From Actinomycetota bacterium (GTDB lineage Bacteria > Actinomycetota > Acidimicrobiia > Acidimicrobiales > JAJPHE01), in contig JAJPHE010000150.1 of NCBI GenBank assembly GCA_021325435.1, positions 1 through 34,041 of the forward strand: 34,041 nucleotides of DNA, written 5' to 3'. Below the pieces are notes generated by a model, which was given only the letters and a program-made list of their open reading frames with translations, made no database searches and was not told where the DNA came from. The position numbers and the translations under genes are program-made. Shown in pieces: positions 15,164 to 21,292 of the stretch. The stretch's first letter is position 1. Every line of letters starts with the position of its first letter.

Positions 15164-15604
15164 TCATGGCCCGGGCGTGATGGCCTCAGGCCGGCGGGTG
15201 ACTATCCGGGTGGCCGGTATGGCGGTGGCGAGTTCGGCGATGTCGCCGGGGTCCGAGGTGATCACCACCACCGCGTCGAGGCCGGCACAGACCGCAACGA
15301 CATGAGCATCGGCCATCGTCTCGCTCGAGCGCCCGGCGGTGTGAAGCACAGCGCCGACCAGCTTGGCTAGGCGCTCGTCGGTCGGTACGACCAGCACCCG
15401 CTGGCCCCCTCTATCCCGGCTCACGGCAACCTCGGCCCGCCGGGTGCGGGCGGGGCCTCGGCACACCTCGGCCAGGGTCACCGCCGCGCAGCGCACGTCC
15501 CCACCCCGTTGCAGGACCCGGCGCAGGAGGTGGCGCAAGGGCGCACCTTCGGCCGTGTCGATTACGTCGAAGGCTGCGGCGTCGAGGACCGCCGAGGTGG
15601 TCAC
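15164..15604 (-). CDS. PIN-domain ribonuclease toxin (VapC-like, module 1)
   Basis: This 146-aa PIN-domain protein should be a Mg2+-dependent endoribonuclease toxin. The expected acidic residues are in place: Asp8 in AVLDAAAF, Glu46 in TLAEV, Asp99 in MADAH and Asp118 in ITSDPGD. The GTG start overlaps the stop of the upstream RHH antitoxin in a GTGA, the usual sign of coupled translation in toxin-antitoxin operons. It is the first of four PIN modules within 4 kb. Confidence 0.85.
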   Translation of the reverse strand: MTTSAVLDAAAFDVIDTAEGAPLRHLLRRVLQRGGDVRCAAVTLAEVCRGPARTRRAEVAVSRDRGGQRVLVVPTDERLAKLVGAVLHTAGRSSETMADAHVVAVCAGLDAVVVITSDPGDIAELATAIPATRIVTRRPEAITPGP

Positions 15605-15861
15605 GCCACCCCGGCGTCGGTCGAGGGTTGGGCCAACTCGTCGAGCAGGGAGTCGATAGCCCTGGCATCCTCCGGGGCCGCCGGACCGTGGGCCGCATCG
15701 AGCTCGTCCAGCCAGCGGGCCAGTGCGGCCCGATGAGCCTCGGTGGCCACCGCCTGGCGAAGGGCGTCGTTGGCCGCGGACGAAAGGCTCCGGGCCCCCA
15801 GGGACTCGAGGGCCTCCACCACATCCTCGTCCAGGTTCAGGGTCACGCGGCGCTTCTTCAT
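15601..15861 (-). CDS. Ribbon-helix-helix antitoxin (VapB/CopG-like, module 1)
   Basis: The 86-aa protein starts MKKRRVTLNLDEDVVEALES, the beta strand and first helix of a ribbon-helix-helix DNA-binding domain, followed by the second helix LSSAANDALRQAV. The acidic C-terminal tail (DELDAAHGPAAPEDARAIDS onward) is suited to wrapping the toxin. It should repress its own operon and neutralise the overlapping PIN toxin. A TATGAT hexamer lies 6 nt before the ATG and no ribosome site is visible, suggesting a leaderless message. Confidence 0.85.
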   Translation of the reverse strand: MKKRRVTLNLDEDVVEALESLGARSLSSAANDALRQAVATEAHRAALARWLDELDAAHGPAAPEDARAIDSLLDELAQPSTDAGVA

Positions 15862-15867
15862 ACGAAC

Positions 15868-15873
15868 ATCATA
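15868..15873 (-). promoter_or_regulatory. Putative -10 (TATGAT) of vapBC module 1
   Basis: On the minus strand, TATGAT is separated from the antitoxin ATG by exactly 6 nt (15862-15867), placing the transcription start at the start codon. Confidence 0.45.
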
Positions 15874-15892
15874 GCTCGCCTCCCCGCCAGAG

Positions 15893-16063
15893 CTACCCTC
15901 GGCCTAAGGCACGTTTGACCAGCGCGTCCCATCTCCGAACGGTGTCTGCCTGGTCCGGCAGCACTTCCAGGAGCAATGCGGCTTCCGTCGCAAGGCGCCG
16001 GCCGCCCGGCGTGGACCGCCCGTGCCGCTCGCAGCTCGATGTCGGGTGCCGGCACGCCCTCAC
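15893..16063 (-). CDS. Hypothetical small protein coupled to PIN module 2
   Basis: A 56-aa frame of unknown family. Its GTG start overlaps the TGA of the preceding PIN toxin in a GTGA, exactly as the toxin and antitoxin genes overlap here. The C-terminal half (EAALLLEVLPDQADTVRRW and onward) looks like an amphipathic helix with normal codon use, while the N-terminal half is Arg/Cys/Pro-rich and less convincing. It could be a third component of the module or the remnant of a longer gene. Confidence 0.35.
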   Translation of the reverse strand: MRACRHPTSSCERHGRSTPGGRRLATEAALLLEVLPDQADTVRRWDALVKRALGRG

Positions 16064-16494
16064 TCGGCGCTCGGAGGCAGCTCCCGCACGAGCCCGGGGA
16101 ACCGCTCGAAGTCGGCGTCAAACGACATCACCCGGGCGCGGTGCTCAATGGCCAGCGCAGCCAGGTGGGCATCCGTCACCAGACCGGCTGCCGTGCCCAT
16201 CTCGGCCAGTATCCCCTCGAGCACGGCGAGATGACGGGGGAGGGGGTCGACCACCATGGCCGCCGGGCGCTCCAACCAAGATCTGACGACGGCGAACGAC
16301 TCGCCGATGCTGAGCGGACGGGTGAAGACAGCCGGACTGGTGCTCAACCGGAGGAATGCCAGCAGGACGACCCAAGCAAAGCCGACCGGCTCGGGGAGGC
16401 CCAGAGCTTCGTCAAGCCAGTCATGGGCGATCCGGTGGCGAGGAGCATCCTCGTTGACCGCGTAGAGGAGAACGTTGGCGTCGACCAGTCTCAC
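16060..16494 (-). CDS. PIN-domain ribonuclease toxin (VapC-like, module 2)
   Basis: The 144-aa toxin begins MRLVDANVLLYAVNED (Asp5 is the first metal ligand) and continues with the WVVLLAFLRLSTSP block of a common VapC subgroup. Asp108 in VTDAHLAALA, Asp126 and Asp128 in SFDADFERFP complete the visible acidic set. A Glu at the second ligand position is not obvious, as in module 3. The start is placed at the GTG that overlaps the antitoxin stop in a GTGA. A frame 30 codons longer has no support. It shares its architecture with module 3. Confidence 0.88.
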   Translation of the reverse strand: MRLVDANVLLYAVNEDAPRHRIAHDWLDEALGLPEPVGFAWVVLLAFLRLSTSPAVFTRPLSIGESFAVVRSWLERPAAMVVDPLPRHLAVLEGILAEMGTAAGLVTDAHLAALAIEHRARVMSFDADFERFPGLVRELPPSAE

Positions 16495-16754
16495 TTCCGC
16501 AGAGAGAGCTTGTGGGCCAGGGCCTCGTCCTCGAGACGGGCGGCCAAAGCCAGGGCCTTGTCGAGGTTCACCTCCGGAGCCCATCCCATCCGAAAAGTCG
16601 GCGTCGGCCGCCTGTCCGATTCCGGGGGCCCGGCCGGCGCGAGGCCCCGTCGGATCGCCTCATTGACCGCCGCCTTGAAACCGATGCCGCGCTCGCGCAT
16701 CAGTTTCCTCACCGCCGCCTCGACGTCCGAATCAAGGGTCACGGTCGTCCGCAT
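16491..16754 (-). CDS. Ribbon-helix-helix antitoxin (VapB-like, module 2)
   Basis: The 87-aa protein begins MRTTVTLDSDVEAAVRKLM and continues RERGIGFKAAVNEAIRRGL, a complete RHH domain. A Pro-rich hinge and a C-terminal helical tail (NLDKALALAARLEDE) probably bind the toxin. It is clearly homologous to the module 3 antitoxin (shared RTTV, RGIG, AVNE and IRRG). The ATG is preceded by TATAGT with a 6-nt spacer and no Shine-Dalgarno, so the frame extending 29 codons upstream is rejected. Confidence 0.88.
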   Translation of the reverse strand: MRTTVTLDSDVEAAVRKLMRERGIGFKAAVNEAIRRGLAPAGPPESDRRPTPTFRMGWAPEVNLDKALALAARLEDEALAHKLSLRK

Positions 16755-16760
16755 CGCACC

Positions 16761-16766
16761 ACTATA
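16761..16766 (-). promoter_or_regulatory. Putative -10 (TATAGT) of vapBC module 2
   Basis: On the minus strand, TATAGT is followed by GGTGCG and then the antitoxin ATG. It is the best TANNNT match of the set and fits a leaderless transcript. Confidence 0.5.
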
Positions 16767-16821
16767 CCCGCCACGCAGCATCAGATCATCGCTCTTCTTG
16801 ATGTGCTGATGTAGCGGCGGA

Positions 16822-16946
16822 TCGTCGGGCTTCGAGCTCAACGGCTGGGCGGGGGACCTCCGAGTCCTTCGCCAGCCGTCGGATGACGTCGCCGACCCGA
16901 TCGGCAGGGGGCGTCGGCAGTTCGAGCGCTGGCCGACGAGCTCACC
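16822..16946 (+). pseudogene. Fragment of a second low-MW tyrosine phosphatase gene (3' end)
   Basis: Positions 16875-16946 match 18194-18266 of the intact phosphatase gene with only five mismatches and one 1-base gap over 73 bp. Translation gives PSDDVADPIGRGRRQFER, including the catalytic Asp-Pro segment, and is then thrown out of frame by the missing base. Weaker resemblance reaches back to about 16822. It lies beside vapBC module 3, and vapBC modules 2 and 3 are related, so the region looks like a duplicated vapBC-phosphatase unit whose first phosphatase copy has been lost. Confidence 0.75.
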
Positions 16947-16958
16947 CCATCCGGGTTC

Positions 16959-17387
16959 TCAGCTGGCGAGCGGATTCACCCAGGTGAGCTCGGGGAACCG
17001 AGCGAAGTCCGAGTCGGCGCTGACGATGCTGACGCCGTGCTCGATGCACAGGGCGGCAAGCGAGGCATCGCCGATCAGGTTGCCGCGCAGGTCGTGATCG
17101 CGAACCAGCCGGCCAAACGCCTCCCGATAGCCGGGGCCCGGCGTCGGCACCCATGCCGTGGGCGCCTCCAGCCACTCCTCGACGTAGCGCCACGCGTCGC
17201 TGGGATCAAGAGGCGAGCGAAGGGCCCGGGGGTGGGTGGCGATGCGCAAGAAGGCCGAGAGCGACGACCAGGGAAGCCCGACCCGGCGCTCGCCGTTCAG
17301 CGCGGCCTCGAGCCAGGCCAGGGCGCGGAGGTGGAACTGGCTGTCCTCGTCCACTGCGTAGAGGAGGATGTTGGCGTCGACGATCAC
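16959..17387 (-). CDS. PIN-domain ribonuclease toxin (VapC-like, module 3)
   Basis: The 142-aa toxin begins MIVDANILLYAVDED (Asp4), with LPWSSLSAFLRIATHP, IGDASLAALC (Asp107) and SADSDFARFP (Asp125, Asp127). This is the same subgroup as module 2, though diverged. The GTG start immediately follows the TAG of the antitoxin gene, with no gap. It is predicted to be an RNA-cleaving toxin controlled by that antitoxin. Confidence 0.88.
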   Translation of the reverse strand: MIVDANILLYAVDEDSQFHLRALAWLEAALNGERRVGLPWSSLSAFLRIATHPRALRSPLDPSDAWRYVEEWLEAPTAWVPTPGPGYREAFGRLVRDHDLRGNLIGDASLAALCIEHGVSIVSADSDFARFPELTWVNPLAS

Positions 17388-17618
17388 CTAGCGGGCGTCC
17401 GAGCCCTCGAGGGTCTCCAAGGCTTCAGCCACGTTGGAGACGTCGATCCTGATCCCCAGCCGGGTCGTGCGCTGCCGGAACGGGGCTCGGAGCGGTCCAG
17501 GGAGCATGCCGCGCCGGATCAGCTCGTTCACCGCCTCGCTCACCCCGATCCCGCGTTGGCGGCGCAGCTCGGCGACGGCCCGGGCGGTGTCCTCGTCGAA
17601 CTCGACCGTGGTCCTCAC
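17388..17618 (-). CDS. Ribbon-helix-helix antitoxin (VapB-like, module 3)
   Basis: The 76-aa protein starts at a GTG: RTTVEFDEDTARAVAELRR then QRGIGVSEAVNELIRRG form a complete RHH domain, with a basic, then acidic tail ending ALETLEGSDAR. The same frame stays open far upstream, but that part is antisense to the phosphatase gene and is rejected. TAGCGT lies 7 nt before the GTG, and an interrupted palindrome lies just behind it, as expected for an autorepressing RHH protein. Confidence 0.86.
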   Translation of the reverse strand: MRTTVEFDEDTARAVAELRRQRGIGVSEAVNELIRRGMLPGPLRAPFRQRTTRLGIRIDVSNVAEALETLEGSDAR

Positions 17619-17625
17619 CAGCCCA

Positions 17626-17631
17626 ACGCTA
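17626..17631 (-). promoter_or_regulatory. Putative -10 (TAGCGT) of vapBC module 3
   Basis: On the minus strand, TAGCGT precedes the antitoxin GTG by 7 nt. It fits TANNNT, with no ribosome binding site between it and the start. Confidence 0.35.
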
Positions 17632-17633
17632 GC

Positions 17634-17659
17634 ACGTGCGTGCCAATATTGACGCACGT
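17634..17659. promoter_or_regulatory. Interrupted palindrome, candidate VapB operator
   Basis: ACGTGCGT (17634-17641) and its exact inverted copy ACGCACGT (17652-17659) are separated by 10 bp, so the half-sites are 18 bp apart. They lie directly behind the putative -10 of module 3. RHH antitoxins commonly bind such paired half-sites to repress their own operon. Confidence 0.45.
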
Positions 17660-17780
17660 AGATGCGAAGTCGCGCTCGCTCCCATGTCCCCAGGCAGTCA
17701 CCGTGCCCGGGCCGGCCAGTCGTCCCCGGCCCGGCTCCCAGATACGGCCCCGAATACGCTGAGCCATCTCCCTGCTCGTC

Positions 17781-18311
17781 GTGTGCACCGCCAACATCTG
17801 CCGCTCGCCAATGGCGGCGGCTCTCCTGTCGGACCGGCTGGGCCACGTGGCCGAGCTGGTGCCGGTCGCGTCGGCCGGACTGCTGCGAGGCGGCTCGCCG
17901 GCTGATCCCGACGCCGTGGCGGTGTTGGCCCGGCGGGGTTTGGACATCGCCGGGCATACCAGCGCCCAGCTCACCCCCGCCATGGTCGAGGAGGCCAACC
18001 TGGTGCTCGGGATGGAGCGTCGCCACGTGCGCGAGGCGGCGGTCCTGGTGCCCGGGGCCTTGGATCGCTCGTTCACCCTGCCCGAGCTGGTCCGCCGGGG
18101 CGAGGATTACGGGCCCCGGCGGAGGGGTCAGAGCCTGGCCGAGTGGCTGGCCGAGGTCTCGGCCGGTCGCAGCGCGTCCGACCTTTTCGGCACGCCGTCG
18201 GATGACGTCGCCGACCCCATCGGCATGGGGCGCCGGCATTTCGAGCGGCTGGCCGACGAGCTGACCGGCCTCGCCGAATCGCTCGCCTCGCTCGTCGAGC
18301 CGGTCGGGTAG
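17781..18311 (+). CDS. Low-molecular-weight protein-tyrosine phosphatase
   Basis: The P-loop CTANICRS (residues 2-9 from this GTG) is the Cx5R active site of the LMW-PTP family, and Asp145-Pro146 in SDDVADPIG is the general acid. The enzyme would dephosphorylate protein phosphotyrosine; Wzb-type members reset BY-kinases of polysaccharide export, and one such kinase is encoded at 3489-5165. Starting at the GTG leaves out the first beta strand (AISLLVV), which the fold needs. The frame is open back to 17763, so the true start may be CTG at 17772 or even ATC at 17766, 5 nt after a TACGCT hexamer. The protein has a longer loop than usual at residues 105-140. Confidence 0.82.
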   Translation: MCTANICRSPMAAALLSDRLGHVAELVPVASAGLLRGGSPADPDAVAVLARRGLDIAGHTSAQLTPAMVEEANLVLGMERRHVREAAVLVPGALDRSFTLPELVRRGEDYGPRRRGQSLAEWLAEVSAGRSASDLFGTPSDDVADPIGMGRRHFERLADELTGLAESLASLVEPVG

Positions 18312-18329
18312 CGGGCGGGTCGCCCGACC
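18302..18329 (+). terminator. Hairpin overlapping the phosphatase stop, possible terminator
   Basis: GGTCGGG (18302-18308) pairs with CCCGACC (18323-18329). The loop contains the stop codon and a nested GGGCG/CGCCC (18313-18317 and 18321-18325). There is no T run, so function is uncertain. Confidence 0.35.
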
Positions 18330-18413
18330 CACTCGGCATGCCCCCGCGGCGCCGAACCTGGTGCCGTCGTCCCCCGGGGGCAGGCTTCACGTAATCCGCG
18401 TCACACTGATCTC

Positions 18414-18659
18414 GTGAAGACTCGGAACGTGACCATCGCCCTGGACGAGGACACGGTTCGCTGGCTTCGGGTCGAGGCGGCCAGGCAGGACACCAGCATT
18501 TCGAAGCTGGTGGCGTCGGTGCTCCGCCGTCACATCGTCGACGATCGAGAGTACGAGCCGGCCATGCGTGGCTTCCTGGCCCGACCGGCCCGGCCCCTCA
18601 AGACCCAGCCCGGTTACCCCTCCCGCAACGACCTCCACGAGCGTGCCGATCTTCGTTGA
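18414..18659 (+). CDS. Ribbon-helix-helix antitoxin (VapB-like, module 4)
   Basis: The 81-aa protein begins MKTRNVTIALDEDTVRWLRV, then EAARQDTSISKLVASVLRRH, an RHH domain of the CopG/VapB type. The C-terminal tail (ARPARPLKTQPGYPSRNDLH and onward) is basic and Pro-rich, unlike the tails of modules 1-3. It starts with GTG and has no visible ribosome site. The hexamer at the -10 spacing, CACACT, matches TANNNT only at A2 and T6. Its 3' end overlaps the toxin gene by 17 bp. It lies on the opposite strand from modules 1-3. Confidence 0.82.
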   Translation: MKTRNVTIALDEDTVRWLRVEAARQDTSISKLVASVLRRHIVDDREYEPAMRGFLARPARPLKTQPGYPSRNDLHERADLR

Positions 18660-19080
18660 CACCAACGTCCTCGTCTACGCCCGCGACTCGACGGAGGGCT
18701 CCAAACAGCAACTGGCCGGGCGGTGGATCGACTGGTTGTGGAGGCGCCGCTCAGGACGACTCAGCGTGCAGGTTCTCCACGAGTACTACGTGACCGTCAC
18801 CCGCAACCTGCAGCCTGGTCTGCCCGCTGATGAGGCGCGGCGCGACGTAGGAGACCTTTTGCGCTGGAACCCGCTCGCCCTCGATGAGCGCCTGCTCGAG
18901 TCGGCCTGGGCGCTCGAGGACCAACACGGTCTCTCCTTCTGGGATGCTCTGATCGTTGCTGCCGCCGCCCGTAGCGGGTGTGCGCATCTGCTCACCGAGG
19001 ACCTCGCCGACGGGCGACACTTGGGGGGTGTCGAGGTCGTGAATCCGTTTCTCCACCAGCCCCAGGAGATCCAGGACTAA
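18643..19080 (+). CDS. PIN-domain ribonuclease toxin (VapC-like, module 4)
   Basis: The 145-aa toxin begins MPIFVDTNVLVYARD (Asp6) and has Glu47 in QVLHEYYV, Asp101 in SFWDALIVAAA and Asp120 in LLTEDLADG, a full set of PIN metal ligands. The GTG at 18643 is chosen because the PIN fold starts there; 25 further upstream codons would overlap the antitoxin and have no homology. The sequence is of a different subgroup from modules 2 and 3 (it keeps the Glu and the FWDA motif). Confidence 0.88.
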   Translation: MPIFVDTNVLVYARDSTEGSKQQLAGRWIDWLWRRRSGRLSVQVLHEYYVTVTRNLQPGLPADEARRDVGDLLRWNPLALDERLLESAWALEDQHGLSFWDALIVAAAARSGCAHLLTEDLADGRHLGGVEVVNPFLHQPQEIQD

Positions 19081-19157
19081 CCGCGACGGACTCTGCGCCT
19101 TCGGTCAAGGCTTTGAGATGCGGTCGTGGCAGGGTCGTGACCCCGCCGGCCTGACGC

Positions 19158-20069
19158 TTACCAGGTGGCCGGGTCGACCTCGTCGCGTGACTTGTTGAGC
19201 GTCACCATCAGGTCGGCGACCAGGCCGACCATGATCACCGCCACCGCGGCGAGCAGGATCACCAGGGTGCCGGTGGCAACGTGCAGGTTGTAGGTGGCGA
19301 GGTCGTAGCCCAGCTTGGCCAGGCCGCCCGCCAGGAGCAGGGCGCCGACCGGCATGAAGAAGCGGATGGGGTTGTAGACGAGCACCATGCGGATGATCTG
19401 CAGCAGGTAACGGCGGGTGTCGGCCCACCAGTGGAACTTGGAGGTGCCGGCCCGGGGGAAGTAGTCGACCGGCACCCAGCGCACCGAGTAGCCGTTGGCC
19501 AGGAAGGCCATGGTGATGGTGGTGACACAGGAGAACCCGGCGGGCAGCAGGTACAGGAACTGCAGGGCCACGTCGCGCCGGAACGCCCGCAGGCCGGAGT
19601 TGAGGTCGGGGATCTTGGTCTCGGTCAGGTAGCTGGCCAGCTTGCGCAGCAGCCACTTGGTCGGCACCCGCAGGGCCCGGCTCGTCCCCTGCTCGGTGCG
19701 GCGGGCCCCCACCACCTGGTCCCACCCGGAGTCGAGCTCCTTCACCAGGGCCGGGATCTCCTCGTTGGGGTAGCTCATGTCGACGTCGGTCCACACCACC
19801 ACCCGCCCAGCCGCCGCCCGGGTGCCGGCCTTGCGGGCCGAGCCCGACCCCCGGTTCTGGGCGAAGCGGATCACCCGGATCCCCTCGATCGAGGCCAGCT
19901 CCTCGGCCGAGGCGTCCTGCGACCCGTCGTCCACCGCGATGAGCTCGTATGTATAAGGAGAGGCGTCCAGCGCCGCCCTGATCCGCTCCACCTCGGCCCG
20001 GATATGCCCGGCCTCGTTGTAGACCGGGAGGATCACCGAGACGTCGATCGGGCTGCTGGTCGGGGGCAC
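19158..20069 (-). CDS. GT2 glycosyltransferase, dolichyl/polyprenyl-P-mannose synthase-like
   Basis: The 303-aa protein has a family 2 GT-A domain with ILPVYNEAGH (13-22), VDDGSQD (46-52), the metal-binding TDVDMSYP (94-101) and an acceptor region with SGLRAFRRD and CVTTITMAFLANGY. Two C-terminal membrane helices follow. This layout is like polyprenyl-phosphate glycosyltransferases that move a sugar from a nucleotide donor to a lipid phosphate at the cytoplasmic face. The start is taken at the GTG 4 nt after a GGGGG site (20074-20078). A frame reaching 20243 would run antisense inside the GNAT gene. It is convergent with vapBC module 4 and divergent from the GNAT gene. Confidence 0.86.
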   Translation of the reverse strand: MPPTSSPIDVSVILPVYNEAGHIRAEVERIRAALDASPYTYELIAVDDGSQDASAEELASIEGIRVIRFAQNRGSGSARKAGTRAAAGRVVVWTDVDMSYPNEEIPALVKELDSGWDQVVGARRTEQGTSRALRVPTKWLLRKLASYLTETKIPDLNSGLRAFRRDVALQFLYLLPAGFSCVTTITMAFLANGYSVRWVPVDYFPRAGTSKFHWWADTRRYLLQIIRMVLVYNPIRFFMPVGALLLAGGLAKLGYDLATYNLHVATGTLVILLAAVAVIMVGLVADLMVTLNKSRDEVDPATW

Positions 20070-20088
20070 TTCGCCCCCGAGGTTACCG

Positions 20089-21141
20089 GTGCGAGACTTC
20101 TGTTCCGTGGTCCCGACCAGCCAGGTGAAGCTCCGGCCAGCCGGGCCCGAGGACGGTCCGGCCATCCGGTCGGTGCTGGAGTCGTCGTTTCCGGAGAACC
20201 CCAAGACCCGGGCCGACATCCTGGACTGGCAGTACTGGTCCAACCCCTTCGGCGCCGCCCGCTCCTGGGTGGCCGAGGACGGCGGCGAGGTGGTCGCCCA
20301 CTACGCCGGCATCGCCCTGCCCGGGGTGATCGACGGCAGGCCGGTCACCCTGTCCATGGGCGTGGACGCCGCCACCCGCCCGTCCCACCGGGGCCTGGGC
20401 CTGTTCGAGCAGCTGGCCCGGGCCGTGTACCTCGACGGCGGCAAGGCCCACATGCCGGTCACCTACTGCCTGCCCAACCCCAACTCGCTGCGCGGCTTCC
20501 AGAAGGCCGGGGGTGAGGACGTCGGCCGGGCCCGGGTGCTGGTGGCCCCCGTCGACGACGGCTGGCTGGCCCGCCGCTTCGGCATCCCCCGGCCCGTGGC
20601 CGCCGCCGCCCGCCAGGCGGCCTTCCGGCTTCCGGCGGGAGGAGCCGCCGGCATGGTCCAGTCGCCCCCGGACGGGCTTGACGAGCTGTGGGCCGAGACG
20701 GCGGTGACCCACGGGGTGGCCCGCCACGCCGCCTGGTGGAAGTGGCGCTACTCCGACCGCCCCGAGCGCCCCTACCTGTTCGTGGAGGCCCGCCGGCACG
20801 GACGCCTCGCCGGCGCCGCCGCCGCCCTGGTGCGCGACGACCTCGGGGGGCGGTTCCTGTGCCTGCTCGAGCTGATGGCCACCGACCGGTCAGCGGCCCG
20901 CGACGTGGTGGGCTGCCTGTTGCGCTCGGCCCACGGCCTGCTCAACGTGGACGGCATCGCCGCCACCGCCCTGTCCGGCACCGCCCACTACCGGCTGGCC
21001 CGGGCCGTCGGGCTGCGTCCGCTCCCCCGCCGGCTCGAGCCCCGACCCATGCACGTCGGGGTGGTCGACAACGCCGGCACCCTCCCCGGCATCGCCCAGG
21101 CGCCGTGGTCGCTGGCGTGGGGCGACCTCGATCACATCTAA
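20089..21141 (+). CDS. GNAT-fold acetyltransferase
   Basis: The 350-aa protein begins with a GNAT-like domain: VKLRPAGPEDGPAIRSVLES, then YAGIALPGVIDGRPVTLSMG, VDAATRPSHRGLGLFEQLAR (the pantetheine-binding RGLG segment) and YCLPNPNSLRGFQKAGG. A second, weaker half follows (residues about 200-350), as in two-domain GNAT proteins of polysaccharide loci. The acceptor is unknown; acylation of a sugar or cell-envelope component fits the divergent GT2 neighbour. The GTG at 20089 is chosen because GAGG at 20079-20082 lies 6 nt upstream. Only 19 bp separate it from the start of the GT2 gene. Confidence 0.75.
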   Translation: MRDFCSVVPTSQVKLRPAGPEDGPAIRSVLESSFPENPKTRADILDWQYWSNPFGAARSWVAEDGGEVVAHYAGIALPGVIDGRPVTLSMGVDAATRPSHRGLGLFEQLARAVYLDGGKAHMPVTYCLPNPNSLRGFQKAGGEDVGRARVLVAPVDDGWLARRFGIPRPVAAAARQAAFRLPAGGAAGMVQSPPDGLDELWAETAVTHGVARHAAWWKWRYSDRPERPYLFVEARRHGRLAGAAAALVRDDLGGRFLCLLELMATDRSAARDVVGCLLRSAHGLLNVDGIAATALSGTAHYRLARAVGLRPLPRRLEPRPMHVGVVDNAGTLPGIAQAPWSLAWGDLDHI

Positions 21142-21281
21142 CGGGCTAGCGGGTGCCAGCCCGTCTGTACCACCGGAGAGGTCATCCACCAGCTCGCCGC
21201 CCGAAATCCCGGATCGACGCCGCGTTGCTGACAGCATGAGTATCCGCCGTGAGAGATTCCACACGACCGGCAAGCGCCACC

Positions 21282-21287
21282 GGAGGG
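21282..21287 (+). promoter_or_regulatory. Shine-Dalgarno that decides the start at 21293
   Basis: GGAGGG lies 5 nt before the GTG at 21293. The in-frame ATG at 21236 has no ribosome site, so the GTG is preferred. Confidence 0.6.
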
Positions 21288-21292
21288 CGGAA

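Noticed and set aside
15858-16121. 87-codon minus-strand frame across the small coupled gene
   Set aside because: It overlaps the end of PIN toxin 2 and the start of vapB1 and lacks the GTGA coupling seen for the alternative frame at 15893-16063.
17619-18332. Upstream extension of the vapB3 frame (would give a 314-aa protein)
   Set aside because: This part is antisense to the phosphatase gene; the RHH domain starts at 17618 with a promoter-like hexamer just before it.
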